Origin: CAZFUY01 sp964522445
Lineage (GTDB): Bacteria > Pseudomonadota > Gammaproteobacteria > SZUA-229
Direction: 5' to 3'
DNA length: 64,000 bases
Assembly: GCA_964522445.1 (NCBI GenBank)
Contig: CAZFUY010000004.1
Location: 1 to 64,000 of the forward strand
The position numbers and the translations under genes were made by a program. Positions 16,750-26,225 of the stretch are shown here, one piece after another (the first letter of the stretch is position 1; every line of letters starts with the position of its first letter). The notes under the pieces were generated by a model. It had not been told where the DNA came from. It made no database searches and saw only the letters and a list, made by a program, of their open reading frames with translations.

Positions 16750-18882
16750 TTAAACCTGGCTTGAGGTACTGCTATTCCATAGCGATGCTTTTTCTAAAAG
16801 CTTTTCAAATTCACCTGACACTACAGGTTTGGAAATAAGGTAACCCTGAATAATATGGCAATCATGTTTATTTAAGAAATCATACTGCTCTTCTGTTTCA
16901 ATGCCTTCAGCAATAACTTCCAGGCTCATGCTTTTTGCCATTGCAATAACAGCAAGCGCTATAGCACCATCGCCTTCTTTTCCTTCTATATCTTTTATAA
17001 AAGAACGATCTATTTTAAGAACATCCAGCGGGAACTGGTGCAAATAACTGAGTGATGAATAACCTGTTCCAAAATCATCCATTGATAAATTCACGCCCAG
17101 TTTTTTTAGTTGATGCATTTTTTGAATACTGCTTTCTGCATCCTGCATGGCAATACTTTCTGTTATTTCAAGATCAATATATTTTGCATCGAGCTTATAT
17201 TCAGTCAATAAACTTTCCACCTGCTCAACCAGATTATCTAACATAAACTGACGGGCAGATAAGTTAATACCAACGCGTAAAAAATATCCCTGGTTATGCC
17301 ATTGTTTTGTCTGACTAATGGCTTCTTTAAGTACAAACTGTCCTAATATCTGAATTAAACCCGACTCTTCTGCTAATGGCACAAATCGAAAGGGGGGTAT
17401 AAAACCATGCTCTGGATGATTCCATCTTATTAAGGCTTCCATGGCTATAATTTTTCGAGTTTTTACATCAACCTGTGGCTGATAATAAAGTTCCAGGCTG
17501 TTCTCTTCTAAGGCCTGACGTAAATCAGTTTCTAACCTGAGTCTGTCGTGTACACGACGATTCATATCTGCCGTATAAAAACATTCCTGATCGCCTCCCT
17601 GTGCTTTTGCTCTTCTCATAGCGGCATGAGCCTGCTGCATTAAAGTTTCTGCATCAAAATCATCATCGGGATAAACGGACACGCCGATACTCAGTGACAG
17701 ATAAACCTGTTCATTGGCTAAATCAAAAATATTTTCATTAAGTGATGTACGTATGCTTCGAATTAAATCCATGATTTCATCTGTGGACTGAGGGCTTTCT
17801 AAAAGAATGGCAAACTCATCACCACTAATTCTTGAAACAGTATCACCTTCCTGAACAAAACGACTGAGAAAACCTGCAAACGCAAGCAATAATTCATTAC
17901 CCGTATCATGCCCTAAACTTTCATTAATCATCTGAAAACGATCAATGTCAATCATAATGATTGCAATCTGATGACCTGCATGTTCAGCCACTTTAATGGC
18001 ATGAAATAATCTTTCTTTATATAAAGTCTGGTTAGGCAGGTCTGTTAACAGATCATGATAGGCCTGATGTAAGATCATATCTTCCGCACGTTTAAGTGCT
18101 GTAATATCCTGAATAGTACCCAGCGCATGCAGTGGTTTTCCATCATCACTCATGACAACTTCACAGTGTTGATATACATAACGTTCGGTATTATCAGCCG
18201 CCTTAATTCGGTGTTCCATTTCAAATCTTGTGCCCCTGTCTTTAGCATCATACAGCGCATGCTTTACACGATCTTTATCTTCCTTTGGCACCAGTTTTAT
18301 AAAATCATCTACATTTTTTAATTCTTTTATATCTATGCCTAACATTTTTAAAACATTGTCGGGCATTTGAAAGTTATCATTTAACAGATCCCAGTCCCAG
18401 TAACCTAACATGGCAACCTGCAATGCATGACGAACTCGAAGCTGGCTCTTTCGCAAAGCAAAATCCATATTTCTTGCTCGCAGGGAGTAACGAACTCTCT
18501 GGCTAAATAAACTCCAGTTAATGGGCTTGGTAATAAAATCTGTTGCACCTGATTCGAATGCACGATCAACAGATGTAACATCATCAAGACCGGTAAGCAT
18601 AATAATTGGGACTGTACTTTCTGTATCCAGCTTACGCATGGCTTCGCAGGTTTCAAAACCATTCATCACTGGCATAATAACATCGAGCAAAACCATGTCG
18701 GGGCGATGGTTTTGAAACAACTCGACAGCTTCAGCTCCATTAGGTGCTTCAATCACATCATAACCCTGTCGTTGCAATGCTTTTTTAAGCATAGAGCGAA
18801 CAACAACATCATCATCAACAGCCAATAATAAAGGTGTTTCACGTTCAGCTATGGCTAATTCCATTTGTGGATTATTAATCAT
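16750..18882 (-). CDS. Response regulator with PAS, GGDEF and EAL domains
   Basis: 710 residues. Receiver domain first (about 18-130, phospho-acceptor D67 in LLDVIMP), then a PAS domain (about 150-270), GGDEF (about 285-445, active-site SGDEF) and EAL (about 455-700). The EAL part keeps EALIRW, the NLSARQF asparagine, the EITES glutamate, DDFGTGYSS, the LKIDRSF lysine and QGYLISKP, so phosphodiesterase activity towards cyclic di-GMP is expected. The SGDEF variant may be catalytic or a GTP sensor. No partner kinase lies next to it. It is separately transcribed between the chemoreceptor and metZ. Confidence 0.93.
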   Translation of the reverse strand: MINNPQMELAIAERETPLLLAVDDDVVVRSMLKKALQRQGYDVIEAPNGAEAVELFQNHRPDMVLLDVIMPVMNGFETCEAMRKLDTESTVPIIMLTGLDDVTSVDRAFESGATDFITKPINWSLFSQRVRYSLRARNMDFALRKSQLRVRHALQVAMLGYWDWDLLNDNFQMPDNVLKMLGIDIKELKNVDDFIKLVPKEDKDRVKHALYDAKDRGTRFEMEHRIKAADNTERYVYQHCEVVMSDDGKPLHALGTIQDITALKRAEDMILHQAYHDLLTDLPNQTLYKERLFHAIKVAEHAGHQIAIIMIDIDRFQMINESLGHDTGNELLLAFAGFLSRFVQEGDTVSRISGDEFAILLESPQSTDEIMDLIRSIRTSLNENIFDLANEQVYLSLSIGVSVYPDDDFDAETLMQQAHAAMRRAKAQGGDQECFYTADMNRRVHDRLRLETDLRQALEENSLELYYQPQVDVKTRKIIAMEALIRWNHPEHGFIPPFRFVPLAEESGLIQILGQFVLKEAISQTKQWHNQGYFLRVGINLSARQFMLDNLVEQVESLLTEYKLDAKYIDLEITESIAMQDAESSIQKMHQLKKLGVNLSMDDFGTGYSSLSYLHQFPLDVLKIDRSFIKDIEGKEGDGAIALAVIAMAKSMSLEVIAEGIETEEQYDFLNKHDCHIIQGYLISKPVVSGEFEKLLEKASLWNSSTSSQV

Positions 18883-18951
18883 TGGTGCTCATTTCAAAAT
18901 CAGATTTAACAAATAAGTGTGTCCGTATTTTTCAGTTTACGTGACAGGAAA

Positions 18952-20130
18952 CTACATACCTCTGGATAAGTCTTTCTTTAAATCTTCAATATCTTCCAGA
19001 CCCACAGCCACTCTAATTAAACCATCGGCTATGCCTGCTTCCTGCTTTTGCTCTGGTGTTAAACGACCATGCGTTGTCGTTCCAGGATGTGTAATGGTGG
19101 TTTTAGTGTCACCCAGATTGGCAGTAATCGAAATAAACTGTGTTGCATCAATTAGTTTCCAGCCTGCCTTTTTTCCACCTTTGAGTTCAAATGAAAGTAA
19201 ACCACCAAAACCAGATTGTTGCTGTTTTGCCAGCTCATGCTGCGCATGACTTTCCAAACCAGGATAATAAACACGCTCAACCGCATCCTGTTGCTCCAGC
19301 CAGCGTGCCAGTTGCAGTGCATTTTCACTGTGTGCTTTCATACGAAGTGATAAAGTTTCCAGCCCTTTTAAAAATACCCAGGCATTAAAGGCACTCATAG
19401 TAGGGCCTGCTGTGCGTAAAAAACCATACACATCTGTACCCACAATTTCTTTTGTACCTAGTACCGCACCACCGACACAACGCCCCTGACCATCAAGAAA
19501 TTTAGTAGCCGAATGAATAACAATATCTGCCCCCAGTTTTAAGGGCTGCTGCAATGCAGGCGTGCAAAAACAGTTATCAACTGCTAACAAACAATCATGT
19601 TCATGGGCAATGACAGATAATGCTTTTATATCCACAATCTCAGTTAAGGGATTAGAGGGTGTTTCCAGAAAAAATAATTTTGTTTCAGGACGCACAGCTG
19701 CTTTCCAGGATTCCAGATCAGACAAATCAACAAATGTTGTTTCTATACCCAGTTTGGCCATAAAGTTTGTAAACAAAACAGTTGTTGTGCCAAATATACT
19801 GCGTGACGAAACAATATGATCACCCATTTTTAATAAGCCAATGCAGGTTGCTAGAATGGCAGACATTCCAGATGATGTAGCAACACAACACTCAGCACCT
19901 TCAAGAGTCGCCAGTCGGTCTTCAAATGTTCTTACTGTTGGATTGGTAAAACGTGAATAAATATTTCCCGGTTCTTCTCCAGAAAAACGCGCTGCCGCCT
20001 CTGCTGCAGAAGCAAATACATAACTGGATGTTGGAAATATCGGTTCACTGTGTTCGCCTTCAGCTGTGCGTACCTGACCGGCACGAACAGCGCGTGTTGC
20101 AAAACCAAATGTTTCATCAAATTTTGTCAT
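18952..20130 (-). CDS. metZ: O-succinylhomoserine sulfhydrylase
   Basis: 392 residues, the usual size of Cys/Met-metabolism PLP enzymes. It makes homocysteine directly from O-succinylhomoserine and sulfide. The PLP lysine is K210 in IHSATKFLDGQGR, with the phosphate-binding SSGMS earlier. MetZ rather than MetB is favoured by the start (FATRAVRAGQ) and by the known cvpA-purF-metZ order in gammaproteobacteria. Here purF lies 3.9 kb upstream on the same strand, separated by a cell-wall gene cluster, so metZ probably has its own promoter. Confidence 0.88.
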   Translation of the reverse strand: MTKFDETFGFATRAVRAGQVRTAEGEHSEPIFPTSSYVFASAAEAAARFSGEEPGNIYSRFTNPTVRTFEDRLATLEGAECCVATSSGMSAILATCIGLLKMGDHIVSSRSIFGTTTVLFTNFMAKLGIETTFVDLSDLESWKAAVRPETKLFFLETPSNPLTEIVDIKALSVIAHEHDCLLAVDNCFCTPALQQPLKLGADIVIHSATKFLDGQGRCVGGAVLGTKEIVGTDVYGFLRTAGPTMSAFNAWVFLKGLETLSLRMKAHSENALQLARWLEQQDAVERVYYPGLESHAQHELAKQQQSGFGGLLSFELKGGKKAGWKLIDATQFISITANLGDTKTTITHPGTTTHGRLTPEQKQEAGIADGLIRVAVGLEDIEDLKKDLSRGM

Positions 20131-20212
20131 AATAATTCCACAGTATTAAATATTTTTTTAACCACAAAGATTTTTGGTGAATGCTTTTTCCTGATTACAA
20201 AAATGATCAGCA

Positions 20213-20704
20213 TTATTCTTCAATAATTACTTCACAACCTTCATCAACCTGATCGAAAAGATCAATCACATCATCATTGCACATTCGAATACAGCCGTGT
20301 GAAACTGCTGTGCCTATTTTATCTTCTTCGGGTGTTCCATGTATATAAATGTAGCGCTGATGTGTATCCAGATTATCACCCTGATTAATCCCCTGTTCCA
20401 GACCCTCAAGCCATAAAATCCGGCTGGTAATAATATCGTCTGGCAGGTCTATTTTCTGTGCCTGCAAATCCCCAAGCACTCCCTGCCCCTGTCGACCTAT
20501 AAACACTTCATTTCGAGGCGCTGTCTCACCAATTTTTTCACTAATACAATGCTTGCCTTTTGGGGTTTTATAACTGCCTTCTTCACTACCCACACCATAT
20601 TTTGATGTCGATACAGCGTATTGCTGAATCACTTCTTCAAGCTCATCCAGCAAATACAGCTTTTGCTCAGATATTCTAATTAATATACTGACATTATGCG
20701 GCAT
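20213..20704 (-). CDS. L,D-transpeptidase (YkuD domain), no signal peptide
   Basis: 163 residues, almost entirely one YkuD domain. The catalytic set is present: H122 in YIHGTPEE and C138 in SHGCIRM. YkuD enzymes form 3-3 peptidoglycan cross-links, attach lipoprotein to the wall or trim stem peptides. There is no signal peptide or membrane helix, so the location is unclear; short family members like this are common in proteobacteria and may act on cytoplasmic precursors. It diverges from the M14 peptidase gene with about 64 bases between the starts. Confidence 0.88.
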   Translation of the reverse strand: MPHNVSILIRISEQKLYLLDELEEVIQQYAVSTSKYGVGSEEGSYKTPKGKHCISEKIGETAPRNEVFIGRQGQGVLGDLQAQKIDLPDDIITSRILWLEGLEQGINQGDNLDTHQRYIYIHGTPEEDKIGTAVSHGCIRMCNDDVIDLFDQVDEGCEVIIEE

Positions 20705-20768
20705 AAGAAATTCATCTTATTCTTAAGTAATCAACCATCTATGATATGCTGTTAACACTTAAATAACT

Positions 20769-21638
20769 ATGCTTTCCATGAATTTTAAAAAGCTGATATT
20801 TTTCTTATTCCTGATTAATTTACCGTCATCTTCTATTGCTGACACGTCTGACGCAGTACACAAAACCTGCTCGCGTATTGCAAAAAAGCTATCCAGTGTA
20901 AACCTTAATGAGTGTCTCGGGCGACAGCTTTCTCACTCAGGTTACACCTCTAAAAAACAGACGCCACTTATATTAAAAGAATATCCCCCTCTGGAAAATC
21001 GTAAAGCTCAGGCACGTATTTTAATGCTGGGCGGCATTCATGGTGATGAGTATTCTTCTGTCACTATTATGTTTAAATGGATGGCTATTCTGGATAAATA
21101 CCATAGCGGATTATTTCACTGGAAAATTGCACCTTTAGTCAACCCCGATGGTTTATTACAAAGAAAATCTCAGCGTGTCAATGCCAATGGCGTTGACCTT
21201 AATCGCAATTTTAAAAATGGTGAAAATATAAATGCCAGCCTGAAATACTGGAAAAAACGCACCTGGAAAGATCCACGACGCTACCCTGGAAAAAAACCCA
21301 TGAGTGAAGTTGAAACACTGTGGATGGCTCGGTTAATTAAAGAATTCAAGCCCGATGCTATTATCGCCGTTCATGCACCCTATGGCATAGTTGATTTTGA
21401 CGGACCACCAAAACCACCAACACATCTTGGCCCTTTACATCTTCGCTTACTAGGTACTTACCCCGGATCACTGGGCAATTTTGCCGGCATACAACTTAAT
21501 ATTCCTGTGATCACTGTTGAGCTTCCCTACGCGGGGATTATGCCCAGTAAAAAAGAGATTAATAAAATATGGATTGACCTTGTAGCGTGGCTAAAAAAGA
21601 ACGTACCGAATAAACAATTATCAACTAAAAACAAATGA
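20769..21638 (+). CDS. Secreted M14-family zinc carboxypeptidase (MpaA/Csd4-like)
   Basis: 289 residues with a signal peptide ending near SSSIADT. The metallopeptidase motifs are visible in order: GGIHGDE (zinc His and Glu), NPDG, DLNRNFK (substrate Arg), a second zinc His in VHAPYG and the catalytic Glu in TVELPYAG. Enzymes of this group remove the terminal meso-diaminopimelate or other residue from muropeptides in the periplasm. The start at 20769 is followed by a second ATG at 20778 that fits the signal peptide equally well; neither has a strong ribosome site. Its neighbours are YkuD proteins, which supports a cell-wall role. Confidence 0.82.
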   Translation: MLSMNFKKLIFFLFLINLPSSSIADTSDAVHKTCSRIAKKLSSVNLNECLGRQLSHSGYTSKKQTPLILKEYPPLENRKAQARILMLGGIHGDEYSSVTIMFKWMAILDKYHSGLFHWKIAPLVNPDGLLQRKSQRVNANGVDLNRNFKNGENINASLKYWKKRTWKDPRRYPGKKPMSEVETLWMARLIKEFKPDAIIAVHAPYGIVDFDGPPKPPTHLGPLHLRLLGTYPGSLGNFAGIQLNIPVITVELPYAGIMPSKKEINKIWIDLVAWLKKNVPNKQLSTKNK

Positions 21639-21681
21639 CTCAGATCATCCTGTTGCTGAACTTTTAAGTCAAAAAATTTTG

Positions 21682-21875
21682 AAGCAAAAGAAAACGCAAA
21701 TGAACGCTAACAACGCGAATGTACGCAAATAAAGTTAAATCTGTAGGAGTAACTTTAACTAAACCCCGTCATTCCAGCATGCTTCTAGCTGGAGTGACAA
21801 TTTTATTAATTACAAAATGTTCTCTTCGCGTTTATTAGCGTTTTTTGCGTTGTTAGCGTTTTCTTTTGCTTTTGA
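21682..21875. repeat. Inverted-repeat element, AAAGCAAAAGAAAACGC family, copy 1
   Basis: The left arm (about 21682-21732) and right arm (about 21827-21875) are inverted copies rich in the unit GCAAATGAACGC. The interior holds a GTCATTCCAGC/GCTGGAGTGAC hairpin (21768-21798). The same arms occur near 40,964-41,115 and 45,552-45,768. With flanks it fills the roughly 295-base gap between the convergent M14 and YkuD genes. Confidence 0.8.
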
Positions 21876-21933
21876 CCTTATGCTAGAGAAAAAAATGACT
21901 GCTTATGACTAGTTTAAGTCATTTCTAACTATC

Positions 21934-23139
21934 TTATTTATTACTAGCCACTGTTGGTATAGATGGCTGATTTATTTCACCTTCAAAAACAATTCGCCAT
22001 TTACCATCTTCTTCTTTATGCCAGTACTGTCGTTTCCATGACTGACTTATAAAATTATCACTCTGGTAATTTTGATGAAAAGTTGCCACCATAACATCTT
22101 CATTTGGGTGCATTAAAAGACTAACATCTTCTACATCTACTTTTATATGTTTTTTATATTGAGCAATTCTTCGTTTATGAGCAGCCCAGTGATTAAAGTC
22201 TTTTTTACCATTGCTAAATTTTTCTGAATAATGGCTTAAATAATTTTCCGTATTCATACTCTGCCAGTCATCAATCCATTTATTAAAACGCGCTCTGGTT
22301 TGTAGCTTTTGTTGCTGCCACTGATCAGTGCTTAGCCATTCTATTTTCTCACCAATAAGAACGGGAGTTTGACCCAGACTTATATATGAGCCGACTTCAA
22401 TTAAATCATTATTCGGTAAAACCACACAGCCTTCAGATGCCAGTGGCGAGCGATTATATGTTCCACTGCGTGTGCCATGTAACCAGATACCACTGCCGGT
22501 TCTACCATTAAATGAATCCCATGCATTTGGATAATTTATGGGGTATGCGCCAGCACCATATTTATCTGCTAATTTATTATCGGGTATATAGGACTGAACA
22601 AAATAAACCCCCAAAGGAGTTTTTAAGTCACCTTCTTTTTCTTTTTTTGCGCCACCACGCCCCATAGAAACATAGTAATCAGCAACCTGTTTTGGGAAGC
22701 CATTAAAATTATCAAAAACAAATAAACGAGATTTTTCTAAATCAATTACAATGGCGTGCAAATAATTTCCATCTAAATAGGCTAATGCGGCAGGAACTTT
22801 ATTTGCTTCCATTAATAAATTATTTTTAGCCTGCCATCGTGATTTTACTTCTGTTAATAATTGCTGCAAGTTTTCATTATTTTTTACGCCCATTCCAGCC
22901 TGATAAAGCGTGCCCGTCTTTGCTTTTAGAATATCTGCATATAAAAGATGAGCCAGTTTAAATTCAGGCTCATCATGTATTAATAACTTTAATAAGGATT
23001 CAGCTTTAGATAAGTCAGCCGATTGAATTGCCGTTAATGCTAATAATAATCGTTGTTCGGGATGAGCGGCAGTATAACCAGATTGAGAAACAACCAGGGA
23101 GAATATAAAAAATAACAATGTAAAAACAGATCTAATCAT
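21934..23139 (-). CDS. Periplasmic YkuD protein with NTF2-like C-terminal domain (Csd6-like)
   Basis: About 401 residues from the ATG at 23139. Signal peptide, helical TPR-like region (about 25-110), YkuD domain (about 125-270) with WLHGTRSG and the catalytic cysteine in ASEGCVVLPN, then an NTF2-like domain (about 285-395). The same order YkuD plus NTF2-like is known from Helicobacter Csd6, an L,D-carboxypeptidase that shapes the cell. The active-site serine-x-glycine-cysteine form (SEGC instead of SHGC) is seen in such trimming enzymes. It follows the TPR/NTF2 gene by 12 bases. Transpeptidase activity cannot be excluded. Confidence 0.85.
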   Translation of the reverse strand: MIRSVFTLLFFIFSLVVSQSGYTAAHPEQRLLLALTAIQSADLSKAESLLKLLIHDEPEFKLAHLLYADILKAKTGTLYQAGMGVKNNENLQQLLTEVKSRWQAKNNLLMEANKVPAALAYLDGNYLHAIVIDLEKSRLFVFDNFNGFPKQVADYYVSMGRGGAKKEKEGDLKTPLGVYFVQSYIPDNKLADKYGAGAYPINYPNAWDSFNGRTGSGIWLHGTRSGTYNRSPLASEGCVVLPNNDLIEVGSYISLGQTPVLIGEKIEWLSTDQWQQQKLQTRARFNKWIDDWQSMNTENYLSHYSEKFSNGKKDFNHWAAHKRRIAQYKKHIKVDVEDVSLLMHPNEDVMVATFHQNYQSDNFISQSWKRQYWHKEEDGKWRIVFEGEINQPSIPTVASNK

Positions 23140-23151
23140 AAACCACACAAA

Positions 23152-23985
23152 TTAATTAATTTGTTTTAAAACTCTTTCTGACAATATTAGCCAGCGTTCA
23201 TTCTCATAAACCATTTTTAATTGCTTCTGAACCCTGTCCTGATATTTTTCAGATTTATAGTCCTGTATAAATTCCACCAGTGCCTGACTATTATTTTCAC
23301 TCAAATAAACCTGCACATTGGTTAATCTAATATCCAGCTTATTCAGATATTTAAATTTAGATCTTCGCAGCATACGCCATTGAGTATAGTCCTTTGCTGA
23401 ACCCGATGGAGTGAAATCATTTGAATAAACTGAGAAATACTGTTCAATATTATTATCGGACCATGCTTCTGACCATTTTGAGAGACTGTTTCTAATATCA
23501 CTAAAAACGGTTGATGCAGCCTGGCTGTTATTATCAACAACAGAAGATTTAACTACTGGAGCTTTTTTAATTTCTGTTAATATTTCTAATTCTGGGTTTT
23601 CAGGTTTTTCAGACACGCCAACAGCTTTGTAATAGGCCATTGCAGCAGCATGATCATAAAGTTTTTTTCTATTTGACTGAGCAACTTTAAAGCTGGGCAA
23701 GCTAATAACAGCCGCTTCAATCGCCTGTTGTGCCTGTTCAATTTTGCCCAGTTTAAACTGGGCAATAGCAAGATTATTTTTAGGCTCTGGCCAGTCTGGA
23801 TTTCTGGCTGCAATATCTTTAAACAATATTGCAGCATCAGACCAACGTCCGTCTTCAGTTAAGTTAACAGCGTGTTTAAATAATAAAAAATCATCTATAG
23901 ATTTTTGTTGTGCAAATACCATTACAGGCAATAACCATAAACAAAACAGAATTTTTATTAATACATGCTTATTATTTTTATTCAT
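23152..23985 (-). CDS. Secreted TPR protein with NTF2-like C-terminal domain
   Basis: 277 residues with a signal peptide (cut near MVFAQQ), two or three TPR-like helical pairs (about 30-120), a linker, and a C-terminal domain (about 165-275). That domain resembles the NTF2-like domain of the YkuD protein encoded next: both have a W-x3-W start, an 'YS..F' strand, a basic 'W..xRR' helix and a final 'W.I..E' strand. No catalytic motif is seen. It lies 6 bases after purF and 12 before the YkuD gene, so all three may be co-transcribed. A role as a partner or scaffold of the YkuD enzyme is inferred. Confidence 0.78.
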   Translation of the reverse strand: MNKNNKHVLIKILFCLWLLPVMVFAQQKSIDDFLLFKHAVNLTEDGRWSDAAILFKDIAARNPDWPEPKNNLAIAQFKLGKIEQAQQAIEAAVISLPSFKVAQSNRKKLYDHAAAMAYYKAVGVSEKPENPELEILTEIKKAPVVKSSVVDNNSQAASTVFSDIRNSLSKWSEAWSDNNIEQYFSVYSNDFTPSGSAKDYTQWRMLRRSKFKYLNKLDIRLTNVQVYLSENNSQALVEFIQDYKSEKYQDRVQKQLKMVYENERWLILSERVLKQIN

Positions 23986-23991
23986 GGATTA

Positions 23992-25506
23992 TTACTGATT
24001 ACTATAAAGATCAATACCTGCCAGATTATCTGCATGCTCACGCTTTTCTTTTGATGAGTCTGATCTTAATTTATCAAGATGACTAAGATAATCTTCATTT
24101 ACATCATTGGTAATATATTTACCATCAAAGCAGGAACAGTCATAACTGTTAATACTGATATTGCCTTTGTGTACCGCATCAATCAGGGCATCAATATCCT
24201 GATAAACAAGCCAGTCAGCACCAATTTCTTTTGCTATTTCTTCATCCGTGCGACCATCCGCAATAAATTCTCTTGGTGATGGCATATCAATACCATATAC
24301 ATTGGGATAACGTACAGCAGGAGCAGCGGATGCCATATAAACTTTTTTAGCTCCCGCTTCACGTGCCATTTGTATAATTTGTTTGGATGTTGTTCCGCGA
24401 ACGATTGAATCATCAACTAATAAAACTGTTTTACCTTTAAATTCAAGATCAATCGCATTCAGTTTCTGACGCACTGACTTTTTACGCTGTTTTTGCCCTG
24501 GCATAATAAAGGTACGACCAATGTATCGATTCTTAATAAAACCTTCGCGATATTTAACGCCCAGATGGTAGGCCACTTCCAGTGCTGACGTTCGGCTGGT
24601 ATCGGGTATGGGAATAACCACATCAATATCATGATCAGGCATCTGCCTGAGTATTTTAGCAACCAGGTTCTGCCCCATTCGTAACCTGGCTTTATAGACA
24701 GACACATTATCTATAATCGAATCCGGTCTTGCAAAATAAACATATTCAAAAATACAGGGTGAATTTTGTGGGTTTTCTGCACATTGCTGAGTATACAATT
24801 TACCCTCTATATCGATAAAAATAGCTTCGCCGGGAGAAAGATCTCTAATCAGTTCAAAGCCTAAAGCATGCAGTGCAACACTCTCTGACGCAACCATATA
24901 CTCAGTGCCGTTTTCAGTTTCACGTTTTCCATAAACAATGGGGCGAATACCAAACGGGTCACGGAAAGCTAAAATACCCTTACCCACAATAGAGGCCACA
25001 ACAGCATAGCCACCACGGCATCGTTTATGCACTGCTGAGACAGCAGTAAAAACTTCTGCTGCTGTTACATTTAATTTATTAAGACTCTGTAATTCATGAG
25101 CAAAAATATTTAATAATATTTCAGAATCAGATTCAGTATTAATGTGTCGTAAATCATCTTTATATAACTGTGCTTTTAATTCTTCTGCATTGGTTAAGTT
25201 TCCATTGTGCGCCATGGAAATACCGTAAGGCGAATTAACATAGAAAGGTTGAGCTTCAGCAGAAGACGCACAACCTGCCGTTGGGTAACGCACATGACCT
25301 ATACCCATATTTCCTATCAGCTGCGCCATGTGTTCAGCACGAAAAACATCGCTAACCAGTCCATTGTTTTTACGCAAATAAAATTTATTTCCGTCACAGG
25401 TTACTATGCCTGCCGCATCCTGGCCTCGATGTTGCAATAAGGTTAAGCTATCGTACAATTTCTGATTAACTGGACCACAACCAAATATTCCGACTATACC
25501 GCACAT
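23992..25506 (-). CDS. purF: Amidophosphoribosyltransferase
   Basis: 504 residues, full length. First committed step of purine synthesis: PRPP plus glutamine gives phosphoribosylamine. The protein starts MCGIVGIFG, so Cys2 (after Met removal, the N-terminal nucleophile) is present without a propeptide, as in enterobacterial PurF. The glutaminase half is followed by the phosphoribosyltransferase half with VVIPIPDTSR and the PRPP loop TVLLVDDSIVRGTTS. It follows cvpA by 15 bases, the usual pair. Confidence 0.97.
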   Translation of the reverse strand: MCGIVGIFGCGPVNQKLYDSLTLLQHRGQDAAGIVTCDGNKFYLRKNNGLVSDVFRAEHMAQLIGNMGIGHVRYPTAGCASSAEAQPFYVNSPYGISMAHNGNLTNAEELKAQLYKDDLRHINTESDSEILLNIFAHELQSLNKLNVTAAEVFTAVSAVHKRCRGGYAVVASIVGKGILAFRDPFGIRPIVYGKRETENGTEYMVASESVALHALGFELIRDLSPGEAIFIDIEGKLYTQQCAENPQNSPCIFEYVYFARPDSIIDNVSVYKARLRMGQNLVAKILRQMPDHDIDVVIPIPDTSRTSALEVAYHLGVKYREGFIKNRYIGRTFIMPGQKQRKKSVRQKLNAIDLEFKGKTVLLVDDSIVRGTTSKQIIQMAREAGAKKVYMASAAPAVRYPNVYGIDMPSPREFIADGRTDEEIAKEIGADWLVYQDIDALIDAVHKGNISINSYDCSCFDGKYITNDVNEDYLSHLDKLRSDSSKEKREHADNLAGIDLYSNQ

Positions 25507-25521
25507 AAAGACCTCAGGATT

Positions 25522-26010
25522 CTAATAAGAAAAATACTTTGCAACATCATCTGGCAAATAACCCTGTAGCCATACTGCTAAAGTTTCAAAACGCTCAATT
25601 AATAATGATGACTTCCACCAGTCATATTCTGGCGCAGGTGTAAGCCCCGCAACAAATACCAGGCCCACAACAATAATTAAGCCCAGTGATGCACCAATAA
25701 CCATGCCTAATACTCGATCAAGCGCACTTAAACCCGTTTTATTAATCACCTGACGTATTAAAAAGCTGACCAGTGCACCGAGCATAATAGTTAAAACAAA
25801 CAATAAGCCCATGGCAACTGAAAGTCGCATAGCCGGTGATTCTATTGATGTTAAAAAAGTTGCCGCCAGATTAGGTGCAAATGTAAATGATAATGTGCTG
25901 GCCGTCAGCCACGTGCCTAGTGCAATAGCTATTTTAACAAAGCCCCAGATAAGCCCCAGAACAAGTAAAACAGTGATTATAAGAATAATGCCAAAGTCGA
26001 CCAGAGTCAT
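25522..26010 (-). CDS. cvpA: CvpA family inner-membrane protein
   Basis: 162 residues with four hydrophobic helices and the start DFGIILIITVLLVLGLIWGF typical of CvpA. The protein is needed for colicin V production in E. coli and more widely linked to envelope integrity; its biochemical function is unknown. It sits immediately upstream of purF, the standard arrangement, and is separated from the dedD-like gene by a 215-base gap with a palindromic repeat. Confidence 0.92.
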   Translation of the reverse strand: MTLVDFGIILIITVLLVLGLIWGFVKIAIALGTWLTASTLSFTFAPNLAATFLTSIESPAMRLSVAMGLLFVLTIMLGALVSFLIRQVINKTGLSALDRVLGMVIGASLGLIIVVGLVFVAGLTPAPEYDWWKSSLLIERFETLAVWLQGYLPDDVAKYFSY

Positions 26011-26113
26011 GCAACGGATTCCATTTTTAAAAGGTGAATGATATCAGAATTGTAGACTTGAGGTGAACTGTGAAATTTTGGTCTTTAATTTAAAGTCTGA
26101 CTTGTTTTTTCTG

Positions 26114-26189
26114 TTTGTCATCCCGAGCGTAGTCGAGGGATCTTGTTACCCAGGTAGTAAGATCCCTCGACTACGCTCGGGATGACAAA
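26114..26189. repeat. Palindromic repeat with perfect 31-base arms
   Basis: Arms 26114-26144 and 26159-26189 are exact inverted copies containing GTCATCCCGAGCGTAGTCGA, with a 14-base loop. Related but decayed sequence occurs near 53,314-53,349 and 62,337-62,352. It sits between dedD and cvpA on a minus-strand transcript and could fold into a stable RNA hairpin or reduce read-through. Confidence 0.85.
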
Positions 26190-26225
26190 ATAGATTATAT
26201 AAAATCGCACAACTAACAACTATTC

